Assembly (NCBI GenBank): GCA_024228395.1
Contig: JAAETM010000519.1
Coordinates: 1-62,979, forward strand
Direction: 5' to 3'
Origin: a bacterium
GTDB taxonomy: Bacteria > Planctomycetota > UBA1135 > GCA-002686595
DNA length: 62,979 bases
Under the pieces are notes generated by a model. It ran no database searches. It worked only from the letters and a program-made list of their open reading frames with translations, and was not told where the DNA came from. Shown in pieces: positions 1 through 8,113 of this stretch. The translations under genes were made by a program, and so were the position numbers. Each line of letters starts with the position of its first letter. Position 1 is the first letter of the stretch.

Positions 1-122
1 AGCCCATAATGTGGCTTAGCCACTGCCGGGTCACTCCCGGTACCGAGGGAGCCGGGTGCGTCAATCGCGCACGTCCGGATCTGTGGGAGCCTGGGGCCAG
101 CAATGCCCCTGGGCCACCCGAC
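1..122 (+). mobile_element. Group II intron, 3' end (domains V and VI)
   Basis: Positions 49-82 match the 34-nt catalytic domain V of group II introns. They start GAGCCG, carry the AGC triad at 50-52, have a short loop at about 61-65 and a closing arm with CACGTCCGG at 70-78. Positions 83-117 fold into a domain VI-like hairpin: gtgg at 83-86 pairs with ccac at 114-117 and ggggc with gcccc, with an unpaired A near 88 that could be the branch point. The intron would end near 122 (CCGAC, fitting the 3' AY rule). The reverse transcriptase/maturase gene would lie to the left, outside the window. The domain V match is seen directly; the exact boundary is inferred. Confidence 0.72.
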
Positions 123-138
123 GAACCACCTGGCCGAA

Positions 139-175
139 ACTGCCGAATTCGGGCCCGTAGGGCCCGTTCGGCAGT
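139..175. repeat. Long hairpin just after the intron end
   Basis: ACTGCCGAA at 139-147 pairs with TTCGGCAGT at 167-175, and the interior adds CGGGCCC/GGGCCCG around a GTA loop, giving a nearly uninterrupted stem. No T-run follows, so it does not look like a classical terminator on either strand. It lies about 17 bp beyond the predicted intron end and may belong to the intron target site. Confidence 0.6.
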
Positions 176-193
176 AGTTCTGGGTAGTTCATA

Positions 194-270
194 AATGTCA
201 CCAGTGGTGCTTTCGAGCTGCGTCGGGGCCCTTAGCCCCGACAGGGCGAGAAAGGGCCGCTGGTGACATT
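194..270. repeat. Second long imperfect hairpin
   Basis: AATGTCACCAG at 194-204 pairs with CTGGTGACATT at 260-270, and an inner stem GTCGGGG/CCCCGAC (222-228 with 236-242) closes a short loop. It lies between the intron remnant and the stop codon of the GGDEF-like gene at 350. Nothing else coding is seen in 123-349. It could be a terminator-like element for the leftward gene or part of the mobile-element target. Confidence 0.55.
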
Positions 271-349
271 CATGGACACCCATACGGCCTGGTAGTTCGC
301 AATGGTGAGGTGGAGTTCGCAACGCTCCAGGTTCATTCGCGTTGCTAGA

Positions 350-1345
350 TCACCCGCTCTTGCGCTTCAGATCCAAGTTCGCTTCAAATATGGCACTCAT
401 GAGGCTCTGCTTCAGTTCAGCCCGCGTATCGTCCGAATTCAGCCCCTGCACATCGCGATAAAGGGAAGCAATACCGGCCTCAACATCCCCCACACTCCGC
501 AACCGCGCGATTTCACTTTCCGTGACCCCCAACGAGTTCGTCAGCTTGGCAATCCGCCGCTGCAGATTGTCGATTTCCTTTTGATATCCCTGTTCCTTTT
601 CGTCCGGCAGCGCAGGTGCTGCAGGCTCAATCGCCTGGGCTTCTCGCATTGCCCGGGACAGGATTTCCTCCGCCAGCTTGGAAGCCGCTTGCTCCAGGTT
701 CCCATCTTTCGCCATGAGCTCTTCCAAGCGTCCCCGGTAATCCTCACCACCAAGCAAAGCTGGTATTTGCGAAGGGGGTAGGGTAGAAATTGGCCCGAGG
801 GCGGCTGCCTTCTTGTCGTGCAGGGCATACAACTCGGTTTCGACAAACCGATCGCCACCTCCTGCCTCCGCAACAGCAGCGCCTTCTTCAGCAACAAGCT
901 CCAACGTCTCGAAGTTGCGAGCGTCCGGGTGCTGATTGTTCGAGACGCCAACCGACAGAGTAATGCTCTGGGTTCGATCACCGCGCTGGAAACGCAGGTC
1001 GCGGCTGGCAGCCAGTAGTCGATTCAACATAAAGCCGACCTCTCTCGAAGTGGTATGCGGAAGCACTACAAGCAAGCGGTCCTCAACCAGGCAACCCAGA
1101 AGATCACCGGCTCGTATTTCACGCCGTACCAGATCTATGACCACTTCCAGGATATCGGCCTTCGCTTCCTGACCATGATAGGTGGCCGTTTCCACAAGCC
1201 GGTCCACCTGAACCAATACGCAGCAAATGGCGTAGTTGTAGCGGGAGGCACGCTCGAATTCGATACGCATCAGAGCTCTGACCTCCGCCACGGAGAAGAG
1301 ACTCTTGCCAGTATTGCTAAAAGTGGAGAGGGGAAAGTCCGACAT
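350..1345 (-). CDS. Degenerate GGDEF-domain protein with C-terminal coiled coil
   Basis: The product is about 331 aa. Residues ~20-160 have the fold pattern of a diguanylate cyclase GGDEF domain (RIEFERASRYNYAICCVLVQ, RAGDLLG, ITLSVGVSN), but the GG[D/E]EF active-site loop reads LVEDR, so cyclic-di-GMP synthesis is unlikely. Residues ~200-320 are charged and helical, probably coiled coil. A paralogue at 44518-45033 shares the N-terminal design, including a start of the form MSN/MSD followed by SLFS or HLFS, and this supports the internal ATG at 1345 over the upstream TTG. A binding or scaffolding role is inferred. Confidence 0.7.
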   Translation of the reverse strand: MSDFPLSTFSNTGKSLFSVAEVRALMRIEFERASRYNYAICCVLVQVDRLVETATYHGQEAKADILEVVIDLVRREIRAGDLLGCLVEDRLLVVLPHTTSREVGFMLNRLLAASRDLRFQRGDRTQSITLSVGVSNNQHPDARNFETLELVAEEGAAVAEAGGGDRFVETELYALHDKKAAALGPISTLPPSQIPALLGGEDYRGRLEELMAKDGNLEQAASKLAEEILSRAMREAQAIEPAAPALPDEKEQGYQKEIDNLQRRIAKLTNSLGVTESEIARLRSVGDVEAGIASLYRDVQGLNSDDTRAELKQSLMSAIFEANLDLKRKSG

Positions 1346-1477
1346 ACGATCTGGGGCTAGGAGAAGCACTTGAAAATCGACCAACCAAACCTCTGGCCTT
1401 AGGCAATCCCCACACTTCCGTATCGGAGGGGCCTGCTTGCCCCCTTGCGGCCACGGTCCCGGAATTTTTTTCCGGCT

Positions 1478-2620
1478 TCAGCGACCCCGAGCTTGAAAGG
1501 AGAGCATCAAGTCGAGCATACGACCGTAGGACCGAACCCCATGCGATTGCCCTTGGCTCTTCAAGTACGCATCATTCAGTTTGCTGCCAACGGCCCGCAC
1601 GGGACTCTGGTAGCGTTGCCAGAACTCTTGAACCGCGCGCATGTCTGAACGCACGTGTCCTGGGAGACTGTCCACAAAGTCTGCTGCAAACTCCGGGTCG
1701 TCGCGCCATATTGCGCCGAGGGCCAGGGACAACGCCGCCAAGTTCCCCGAATATCGATAGTGCTCATTGCCCGAAGAGATACACAGCCACCACGCCAGGA
1801 AATTCGCCTCATCCTCCCTGGCAAACCCGCGCTGATGGGCGATTTCGTGCAGCGCTTCAAAGGGCCACTGGCATGCGGGTGTGCCCCCATTGAAATGGGG
1901 TTCGCCAGTAAACGGTGAGAAGATTCCGGAGATGCCGAGTCGTGCGAAAATCGGCCAGGCTCCAATCCGCCGCAGCGCCGGCTCTTCACCTTCCATGGAG
2001 GGCACCTCCGGGGTCAGTGCATGCAGGGCAGTCCGAATGCGAGGGTCAGGGTCACCGGTTGCCGAAAAGACAGCAAAACCGGGTGCACCGCCCCCCCGCT
2101 CCCTTGGGTCCACCATCAAATCCTGGGCCAAGGATCCGACCAAGAGCTTCAGGGCGCTCCTTTTATCTGCGACCTCAGGCAACTTGGCGCTCACCGACAG
2201 GGGCTGACGGGCATGGTTCAGGCCCCAAAGCAAGAGAAAGGCGATCAAGACCGCCGAAGAAACCCGCACCAAAAGCAAACCCGCACTGGCAAGTGCACGC
2301 CACCAACGTGTTCGGCCCCGTGCCATGGAGACCACAACTTTGCCCACGCTCCACAACAAATAAGCCGCAAGCATGAGGATCAGAGCCTCGGCCAAGGAGA
2401 AAGATAGGTGACCGGAAATCCAGGAGAGTGTGCGGCGCACCGGTGGGTAGACACCCCGGCTGTAGTAGCGCTCCACCCATTCCGGCCTGAGCTGGACCAG
2501 GCGCATGGACCCAAGGCCCGCGCCAGCACAGCCCAGCCAAATCAGAGTCCGGGCAATTGGCAGCGGCGGGTTGCCATCGGCAATGTGGTCGTCCTGTCCC
2601 ATCGAACCAGAGCTTAGCAT
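1478..2620 (-). CDS. DUF3810 family membrane protein
   Basis: A 380-aa protein. The motif HEIAHQRGFAREDEANF (residues ~238-254) with a preceding two-to-three-helix membrane region (residues ~20-130) matches DUF3810, an integral membrane family of unknown function. The HExxH-like pattern HEIAH followed by E suggests a zinc-metallopeptidase-like site, although activity is not established for the family. The N-terminal YYSRGVYPPVRRTLSWISG segment is also typical. It lies downstream of the actin gene on the same strand, 70 bp away, and could be cotranscribed. Confidence 0.75.
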   Translation of the reverse strand: MLSSGSMGQDDHIADGNPPLPIARTLIWLGCAGAGLGSMRLVQLRPEWVERYYSRGVYPPVRRTLSWISGHLSFSLAEALILMLAAYLLWSVGKVVVSMARGRTRWWRALASAGLLLVRVSSAVLIAFLLLWGLNHARQPLSVSAKLPEVADKRSALKLLVGSLAQDLMVDPRERGGGAPGFAVFSATGDPDPRIRTALHALTPEVPSMEGEEPALRRIGAWPIFARLGISGIFSPFTGEPHFNGGTPACQWPFEALHEIAHQRGFAREDEANFLAWWLCISSGNEHYRYSGNLAALSLALGAIWRDDPEFAADFVDSLPGHVRSDMRAVQEFWQRYQSPVRAVGSKLNDAYLKSQGQSHGVRSYGRMLDLMLSFQARGR

Positions 2621-2690
2621 GGAACAGCAAAGGAGAGCAGGACCTCACGGCCCCACTCCCCTTTGCTTTGCGAATTCAGGCCGGCCGGGA

Positions 2691-3743
2691 TCACTTCAAC
2701 TTTTCCCAAAACTCTTCGGGCATGTCGTGGGCAATCTTCAAAGCGCCGTTGGCGCCACCGTAGATGGGTTCTTCGATACGGATGACCTTGCCACCCCCCA
2801 GTGATTCCTGCATGTAAGCCTGAATCGCAGAATCGAGTCCGCGGATTTGGGAACCACCCCCGGCCAAAAGCACTCGATTCTTCAGGCGCTCCTGGAATTC
2901 GGGGTCGAAGGTCGCGATCAGCTGCCCCAATCCTTCGACGATAGGGGGAATCATGCGCCGGCAGGCCGCCTTCATGCAGTCGGTGATGTCGAGATCGGTG
3001 GGCTTTCCGTTGATCGGCAGGGAGACCATGATGCGCTCGACATTGTCCTCCACAGTGGAGTGGCGTTCCTTGATCGCCTTGATCATCTGTACGGTATGCT
3101 GGGCGTCCGGATAGGCCTTGTCCAGCTCCTTCGCCAACTCCGCGTCCACAAAGTCTCCACCACTGGTCAAAGTGGACTGATCAGATTCCTCGGGCATGGT
3201 GCCATGCATCCGACAAAGGTCCACGGTTCCAGCTCCAATGTCGATGACGAGCACGTCCTCGAGCATGTCCAAACCATAGGCCACCGAGAAAGGCTCGGAG
3301 CAGAGCATCACCGAATCCACCGATTCACGGGCGGCTTGCAAGATTGCATCCTTATTGTTGATGGAAGCCTGTGCCGGAACACCAATCACCGCGTAAACAA
3401 GCTCATCCTTACGGGGCTTGGAAAGGCGCACTGTTTCCTTGACCAGGTCCTGGGCTGCGCGAAGGCTCTCATCGTCCTGGCCATCCTTGTTGAAAGTGAG
3501 AACACCATGTTCCAAGGGCCGGTAGAGATTGAGAGAGAGACGTTTCTCACGGGCTTCCTCGCCAAAGAGCACGTCTTTCTTCAGTAACTTACGAGCTACC
3601 GGGTCCTTCGGGTACCCGACAAACGACTCCACGGTTTCCCTTACACCATTGGAGGCGCACACTGAAGTTCGTGATGTTCCCAAGTCTATGCCCAGGTAAA
3701 GAACACCGTGGTCTTTGGAACTGTCCTGATTCTGATCTGTCAT
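2691..3743 (-). CDS. MamK-family actin-like ATPase
   Basis: A 350-aa protein, the length of magnetosome MamK. It has the actin/Hsp70 ATPase motifs: phosphate-1 GIDLGTS (18-24), phosphate-2 DIGAGT (168-173) and adenosine LAGGGSQIRGL (293-303). It carries signatures I associate with MamK rather than MreB or ParM: VGYPKD after phosphate-1, AVIGVPA.AS..NK, SEPF.V.YGLD, KAIKE, and a C-terminal hydrophobic/W motif (PEEFWEKL). The start is ATG 3743, preceded by AGGATC; an upstream in-frame ATG lacks support. It probably forms cytoplasmic filaments that position something. No other magnetosome genes are seen nearby, so the cargo is unknown. Confidence 0.85.
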   Translation of the reverse strand: MTDQNQDSSKDHGVLYLGIDLGTSRTSVCASNGVRETVESFVGYPKDPVARKLLKKDVLFGEEAREKRLSLNLYRPLEHGVLTFNKDGQDDESLRAAQDLVKETVRLSKPRKDELVYAVIGVPAQASINNKDAILQAARESVDSVMLCSEPFSVAYGLDMLEDVLVIDIGAGTVDLCRMHGTMPEESDQSTLTSGGDFVDAELAKELDKAYPDAQHTVQMIKAIKERHSTVEDNVERIMVSLPINGKPTDLDITDCMKAACRRMIPPIVEGLGQLIATFDPEFQERLKNRVLLAGGGSQIRGLDSAIQAYMQESLGGGKVIRIEEPIYGGANGALKIAHDMPEEFWEKLK

Positions 3744-3819
3744 TGCAAGTGATCCTATTTCGATCGGGCCAATCGTCACCCGGCAAATTGCCTGCGACAT
3801 GGTCCTGTGGCCGAACATT

Positions 3820-4290
3820 CTATTCGGCCGAACGTGGGTTTGAGATGAGTCTTTCTCGAAGCTCTTGATTGGAAATGAAGATCTGCTGCATCAGCTCGCG
3901 CTTGCGATCCTGATCAGGTCCCAGACCTTGCGGCCCCCGGATAACCCGTAGGGGGGAGGCCATGTGGGTATCTTCTCCCCCTTTCTGTCTCATTTCAAGA
4001 AGCAAAGACTCCTGGGCCTGCAATGCCCCAGCTAACTTGAGCAATCGTCGTTCCATCTGCTCCAAAGCCGTACGCGTGGGATTTGCTTTGGGAACCAACT
4101 TGGGCGGATCTGGATCCGATCGCGCGGTCCTCCTAGCCGGGTAGCCCGCAGGTGGAAGGTCGATGAAACCACCCTTGCGGCGTCCCTTGGGGACACCTTT
4201 GGACCGCTCACTTTTCTTCCTCAGGACCTCAGGAAGCTGCAAATTGTGGCAAACTTGCTGCCTATGTTTGTTGGTGCGAAAACGACTCAT
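3820..4290 (-). CDS. Small basic/coiled-coil protein upstream of the MamK-like gene
   Basis: About 156 aa, not recognised. The N-terminal half is basic and low in structure (KKSERSKGVPKGRRKGG). The C-terminal half is helical with a likely coiled coil (TALEQMERRLLKLAGALQAQ) and a terminal charged helix. It reads in the same direction as the MamK-like gene and ends 77 bp before its start, so the two are probably cotranscribed. A filament-associated role is only inferred from position. The start is set at ATG 4290 (MSRFRTNKH). Confidence 0.55.
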   Translation of the reverse strand: MSRFRTNKHRQQVCHNLQLPEVLRKKSERSKGVPKGRRKGGFIDLPPAGYPARRTARSDPDPPKLVPKANPTRTALEQMERRLLKLAGALQAQESLLLEMRQKGGEDTHMASPLRVIRGPQGLGPDQDRKRELMQQIFISNQELRERLISNPRSAE

Positions 4291-4416
4291 GGACTCGGGC
4301 TTCCAGCGTAGCATAAGCTCGCGCCTGAAGCTTCACACCAATGGTGGTGCCCTTGGAAGCGAGCGTCTGTTCTCAGTTGGCCCCCAAGCCTCCCCTCCCA
4401 AGGCATGGCCCAAGCC

Positions 4417-4434
4417 CCCCTGGTCAACCAGGGG
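4417..4434. repeat. Perfect inverted repeat upstream of the actin operon
   Basis: CCCCTGGT at 4417-4424 and ACCAGGGG at 4427-4434 form a near-perfect palindrome in the region between the leftward operon (start 4290) and the rightward peptidase pseudogene (start about 4484). It could be an operator or a small hairpin. No T-run follows. Confidence 0.4.
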
Positions 4435-4483
4435 CTCGGAAGCCCCCCTCCAACCCACCTGGCTGAAAGCGGCCCCAATTCGA

Positions 4484-5683
4484 ATGCTACCCCTCCTAGC
4501 CAGTCTCTTTATTGCCCAATCCCCAAGCGATCAGGTACCCACTCTGCCCCCACCCAAGCCGAGCACTCAGCCAAAACGGTGCGGGAACTCGTGGCCCTTG
4601 GACCGCGCATGGGCGGAACCCCGTCCGGTGATTTGGCCGTGGAACACCTGACCCAAGCCTTCACTTCCATGGGCTTGGAGAATCGATCGATCGAGGAGAA
4701 GGAGCGCCTGGTGCACTGGGAGAATTCCTGGAGCCTGGAAGCCATCATCCAGCCCCTGGGTGGCTCGCAAGCGGAGAGCATTCCATTGGCAAGGACCTGG
4801 CCCGATGGGTGCCTTTCCAGCTGCCGCTGGAGAGGCACCCATACGAATCCAGGCAAAAGGTGGCGAGGTGGGTCTGTTCTCCGAATTCCACCGTCCGAGT
4901 CGCAATGGCCCAGCCCTGGTGGATGGATTCAACACCGCAAAAGGGGATTGGCCCAAATCGCGTCCACTGCGGACCACCGCCCGCAACCGGTACCCGGTTT
5001 TTGGCATCAGCGCCCAAGACGGCCAGCGCTTGCGAGCGGCGATCATCGACAAGCGAGAGGTTCTGCTCAAATACGAACTGGACGCCCACATTGAAAAGCG
5101 ACCAAGGCTCCCGCCCGCGAGCTTCGGTTTGTCATATGGGGAACTGAGATCAAATCTACGCGGGAGTACTTAGATGAGCACCTGCGGGGAACCGAAGAAG
5201 GCAAAGCTGCTCCGCTTTTGGGCTTTTTGAATTTTGACCAGGAGGGTTTTGGTGCAGGTGCCGAGCAACTCAACGTGGAACCCGACGATCTTGCGAGCAA
5301 CCGAGCATTCGTGGAATTGGCGTGCCAGCAATTGGCCAACCACAAATCGATGCAGGGGTTCCCGAAACGCTGGGCCACCAATCGGAGCCTGGGTGGAACG
5401 GACTCCTATGTTTTTTCCGGATCCAGGCTGTTCCGCGAGCAAAGGCTTCCATCGGTGACCTTTTTTTGAGAGTGCGTGGGACAAACCTGAAGAGCACAGC
5501 CGCACCCCGGGCATGCCCGGAGAATCTTGGAAGGACCGCGAAAAGGTCGGAGTGGACTATGACCCCTATTTCCACTCCGCCGGTGACCTGCCGCAAATGA
5601 CAACATCCTTGGAAGCGCACAACATGCTGTGGTGCGCGCGCACCGGTTTGGTGTGCGTGAATGCGTATTTAGAGTCACTTTAG
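4484..5683 (+). pseudogene. M28-family metallopeptidase pseudogene (PA domain plus truncated peptidase domain)
   Basis: The reading can be followed only by changing frame. The signal peptide MLPLLASLFIAQSP (4484) gives way to VRELVALGPRMGGTPSGD in another frame (~4580), then a PA-like segment (VFGISAQDGQRLRAAI, ~5000-5070). After that come RELRFVIWGTEI (~5120), LNFDQEGFGAG (~5228), PSVTFF (~5450) and DYDPYFHSAGDLP (~5557). Shifts lie near 4550, 4818, 5095 and in the T7 run at 5461-5467. The family's first zinc motif (AHxDS plus DD), expected between the PA domain and RFVIWGTE, is absent. That points to an internal deletion rather than mere sequencing error. The late HSAGD ligand motif survives. 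Confidence 0.75.
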
Positions 5684-5689
5684 GCCCCC

Positions 5690-6820
5690 CTATCGCCCGT
5701 TTCCGAGAACTGCCACGCCCCCCCCAATCGCGGCTCCGAGCGCCACTGCCGCCAGAATTTTGACCCATGAATAGGGCGCCTTTCCGGCTACCTGCCCCGA
5801 CTGCCCATTGACCAAAACAGCATAGGTCTTGCCACCATATTCATAGGTCAGGCTCCAGATGGGCAAGAGCACATGCTTCCAGTGCACGCCGCTGAGTTGG
5901 GTGTCGACCCTGAGATTTCGTTGGGTGTCGCCAGGAACGTCGCCCGAACAACGATTAGTCTGTTCATTCCGCATGCGTGCGGCACCTAAGCGCCAACCCG
6001 CATTCAAATCAACGGCGTATTCTTCCGCTTGCCAGCCTACCAGGTAGTCGGCCTGGTAAGGAACCAAAGCGCGCGTTTCAAAGGGTCCCAACTCCAAGGC
6101 CAACTCCCGATCGATGCCCCGTGAAGCCATGACCTGCAGGTCGTCAAACGCATCCCGGCGCCTGCCCGCAGCATGCTTCCAACGGATTTTCCTGACCTGC
6201 TTCGTTCGGGTTTGCCTCCTACCATTCACACGCACGGTGTAGGTTTTTGTCACGTAGTAATAGTAGCCAGCCTGGGCTGTCCAAGAGGAAGCCGCCTGGG
6301 CATCAAAAGTCCAAGCGGGCACATAGATCCCCCGCGCGTCAAACGCCTTGAGCTTCTTCAATGCCGAAGGCCGAAACCACAAACCACCCAACCAACTACG
6401 AAAGGCCTCGGACACCTCCGCACGCGGCATTTTGAGGGGGATCACCGACTCCGGCTGAATCGCGCGGCTCATCGATTCTTCTGGAAGCACCTGTCCCGAA
6501 CCGCAAAAGGCGCAGTGGGTGGAGATCTCATGCGCCACGAGTAAGACCCGTGCCCCGCAATTTCGACAGGCCAATGCTTGATTCTTTGTCCCAAGCCCCT
6601 GTTCGGCGGCCTGGGCCACCATGCGGCGTCCTTCCGCCAGGGTACGCTCCAAAACCTGCCCGTCCAGGCGTTCCACCTCCTGCGAATTGCCGCAGTGATC
6701 GCAGGCCAAAGCCTGTGCTCCTGGCTTCCAGAACACGGCTGCCCCACAAATGTCGCATGCCACATCTGCAGGATGGGCCGTGGTAGCCTGGATCTCGTTT
6801 GAATCTGGTTCTTGGTTCAC
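5690..6820 (-). CDS. Zinc-ribbon protein of the YdjG type with C-terminal membrane anchor
   Basis: A 376-aa protein with a GTG start preceded by GGAAG. Three CxxC-type ribbons are visible: CDICG/CDHCG (residues ~23-43), CRNCG (~84) and CAFCG (~99). A middle domain is rich in aromatics (GYYYYVTKTYTVRV), and the C-terminus ends in a Gly/Ala-rich hydrophobic helix (ILAAVALGAAIGGGVAVLG). Such TFIIB-like ribbon proteins are known beside SPFH proteins, as in the Bacillus pspA-ydjGHI cluster. Here the SPFH gene is divergent and 181 bp away. A shared membrane-stress role is inferred. Confidence 0.7.
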   Translation of the reverse strand: MNQEPDSNEIQATTAHPADVACDICGAAVFWKPGAQALACDHCGNSQEVERLDGQVLERTLAEGRRMVAQAAEQGLGTKNQALACRNCGARVLLVAHEISTHCAFCGSGQVLPEESMSRAIQPESVIPLKMPRAEVSEAFRSWLGGLWFRPSALKKLKAFDARGIYVPAWTFDAQAASSWTAQAGYYYYVTKTYTVRVNGRRQTRTKQVRKIRWKHAAGRRRDAFDDLQVMASRGIDRELALELGPFETRALVPYQADYLVGWQAEEYAVDLNAGWRLGAARMRNEQTNRCSGDVPGDTQRNLRVDTQLSGVHWKHVLLPIWSLTYEYGGKTYAVLVNGQSGQVAGKAPYSWVKILAAVALGAAIGGGVAVLGNGR

Positions 6821-7001
6821 GATGAATGCTTCCCGTAGAATGAGCGTACACGAATACCAACCCCTTCCCCACTTTCCTACCCCCTAGCGCCCACTCTCTT
6901 CACTCCACCATCCGGATTCATCGCCGGCCGGTCCTGTACGGGTCCATGAACCCGCCTTGCCGAGAGCTTGAAAGTAGGCCATACACAACGGAGATTCGCC
7001 C

Positions 7002-8111
7002 ATGGGCATGATCGATTGGTTCAAACGCGGCACCAAAGAAATGATGGTGGCCCGCCCCGATGGCACAAGATCCCAGATCGTTTGGAAGCACCCCGACCGC
7101 ACGATTCCGGACCATTCCCAACTGACGGTCAATGCGGATGAGCGGGCCCTCTTCTTCCGTGACGGCAAAGTACAAGGCCTTCTCGAACCCGGGCGCCACA
7201 CCCTGGACAGCGACAACATTCCATTCTTGTCCAACCTGGTGGACTCATTCACGGGCGGGAACGTGCTCGTCACCGAAGTGTTCTTTGTCAATGTGCGTGA
7301 GCATGCGGGCATCAAATTTGGCGGCCGAATAGGGCACGTAGAAGACCCCAAGAGCGGCATCCCGGTGGAGACAATGGTGCATGGTGAGTTCTCCTTCAAG
7401 GTGGAGGACCCCGAGAAGTTGATCGTTGGCCTGGTTGGCATGGGCCGCGCCCAGTCCTTCCAGATCAAAGCGTGGCTCAAGGAACAGGTGTTGAAGGTTC
7501 TACGTGACCGCACGGCGGAGCTGCTTGTCAAGAAACGCTGGCCGCTGCTCGATGTAACCTCCGGTGCTTACACCGAAGAACTCGAAGCCACCGTTCTCGA
7601 AGGCATGTCCCAGCACGTGGCCGAATACGGTGTGCGCATTGTGCGTTTCGGAAACTTTGTGGTCGGTATCGACGAGGACGATGCGGAAAACCTCAAGGAT
7701 CTTTATCGTGATGCTGCCTACCTCAAAACGGTCGGTGGCGTGGACCAGTATCAGAAGTTTGCCGCCGGCAAGGCGATGATGGGTGCTGGTGAGGGCATGG
7801 CCAAGGGCGGTGGTTCCGGCGGGGATGGAGGAGGCGGTCTGATGCAGGGAGCTTCCTTGGGGGTTGGACTAGGGATGGCCCAGATGTTGGTTCGGGATCA
7901 CCGGGGAGGAACCTCGCTAGAGCCGGCCACCCCCGGAGTCCTCTGCGGATCGTGCATGGCCACCGTTTCTGCGGGCAAGTTCTGTGGAGCATGCGGCGAA
8001 TCCCTGCGCAAAGTGAAAGCTCCTGAAGCTCGCTTCTGCTGTGACTGCGGCGAATCCCTTTCAATGGATGCTCGCTTCTGCAATTCCTGCGGTAAACCCC
8101 AGAAGGAATAA
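7002..8111 (+). CDS. SPFH (Band 7) protein with C-terminal double zinc ribbon (YdjI-like)
   Basis: A 369-aa protein. Residues ~20-260 form an SPFH/prohibitin-like domain without an N-terminal transmembrane helix. A Gly-rich hydrophobic segment follows (GGGSGGDGGGGLMQGASLG). Two C4 zinc ribbons close the protein: CGSC...CGAC (~307-325) and CCDC...CNSC (~347-363). This SPFH-plus-ribbon layout is that of YdjI-like proteins, which partner with zinc-ribbon YdjG-like proteins, as found divergently here. GGAG sits 8 bp before ATG 7002. It probably assembles at the inner membrane face. Confidence 0.8.
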   Translation: MGMIDWFKRGTKEMMVARPDGTRSQIVWKHPDRTIPDHSQLTVNADERALFFRDGKVQGLLEPGRHTLDSDNIPFLSNLVDSFTGGNVLVTEVFFVNVREHAGIKFGGRIGHVEDPKSGIPVETMVHGEFSFKVEDPEKLIVGLVGMGRAQSFQIKAWLKEQVLKVLRDRTAELLVKKRWPLLDVTSGAYTEELEATVLEGMSQHVAEYGVRIVRFGNFVVGIDEDDAENLKDLYRDAAYLKTVGGVDQYQKFAAGKAMMGAGEGMAKGGGSGGDGGGGLMQGASLGVGLGMAQMLVRDHRGGTSLEPATPGVLCGSCMATVSAGKFCGACGESLRKVKAPEARFCCDCGESLSMDARFCNSCGKPQKE

Positions 8112-8113
8112 CC

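Noticed and set aside
4484..5683. Intact M28 peptidase with only sequencing errors
   Set aside because: The first zinc-binding segment is missing between the PA domain and RFVIWGTE, which frame repair alone does not restore.
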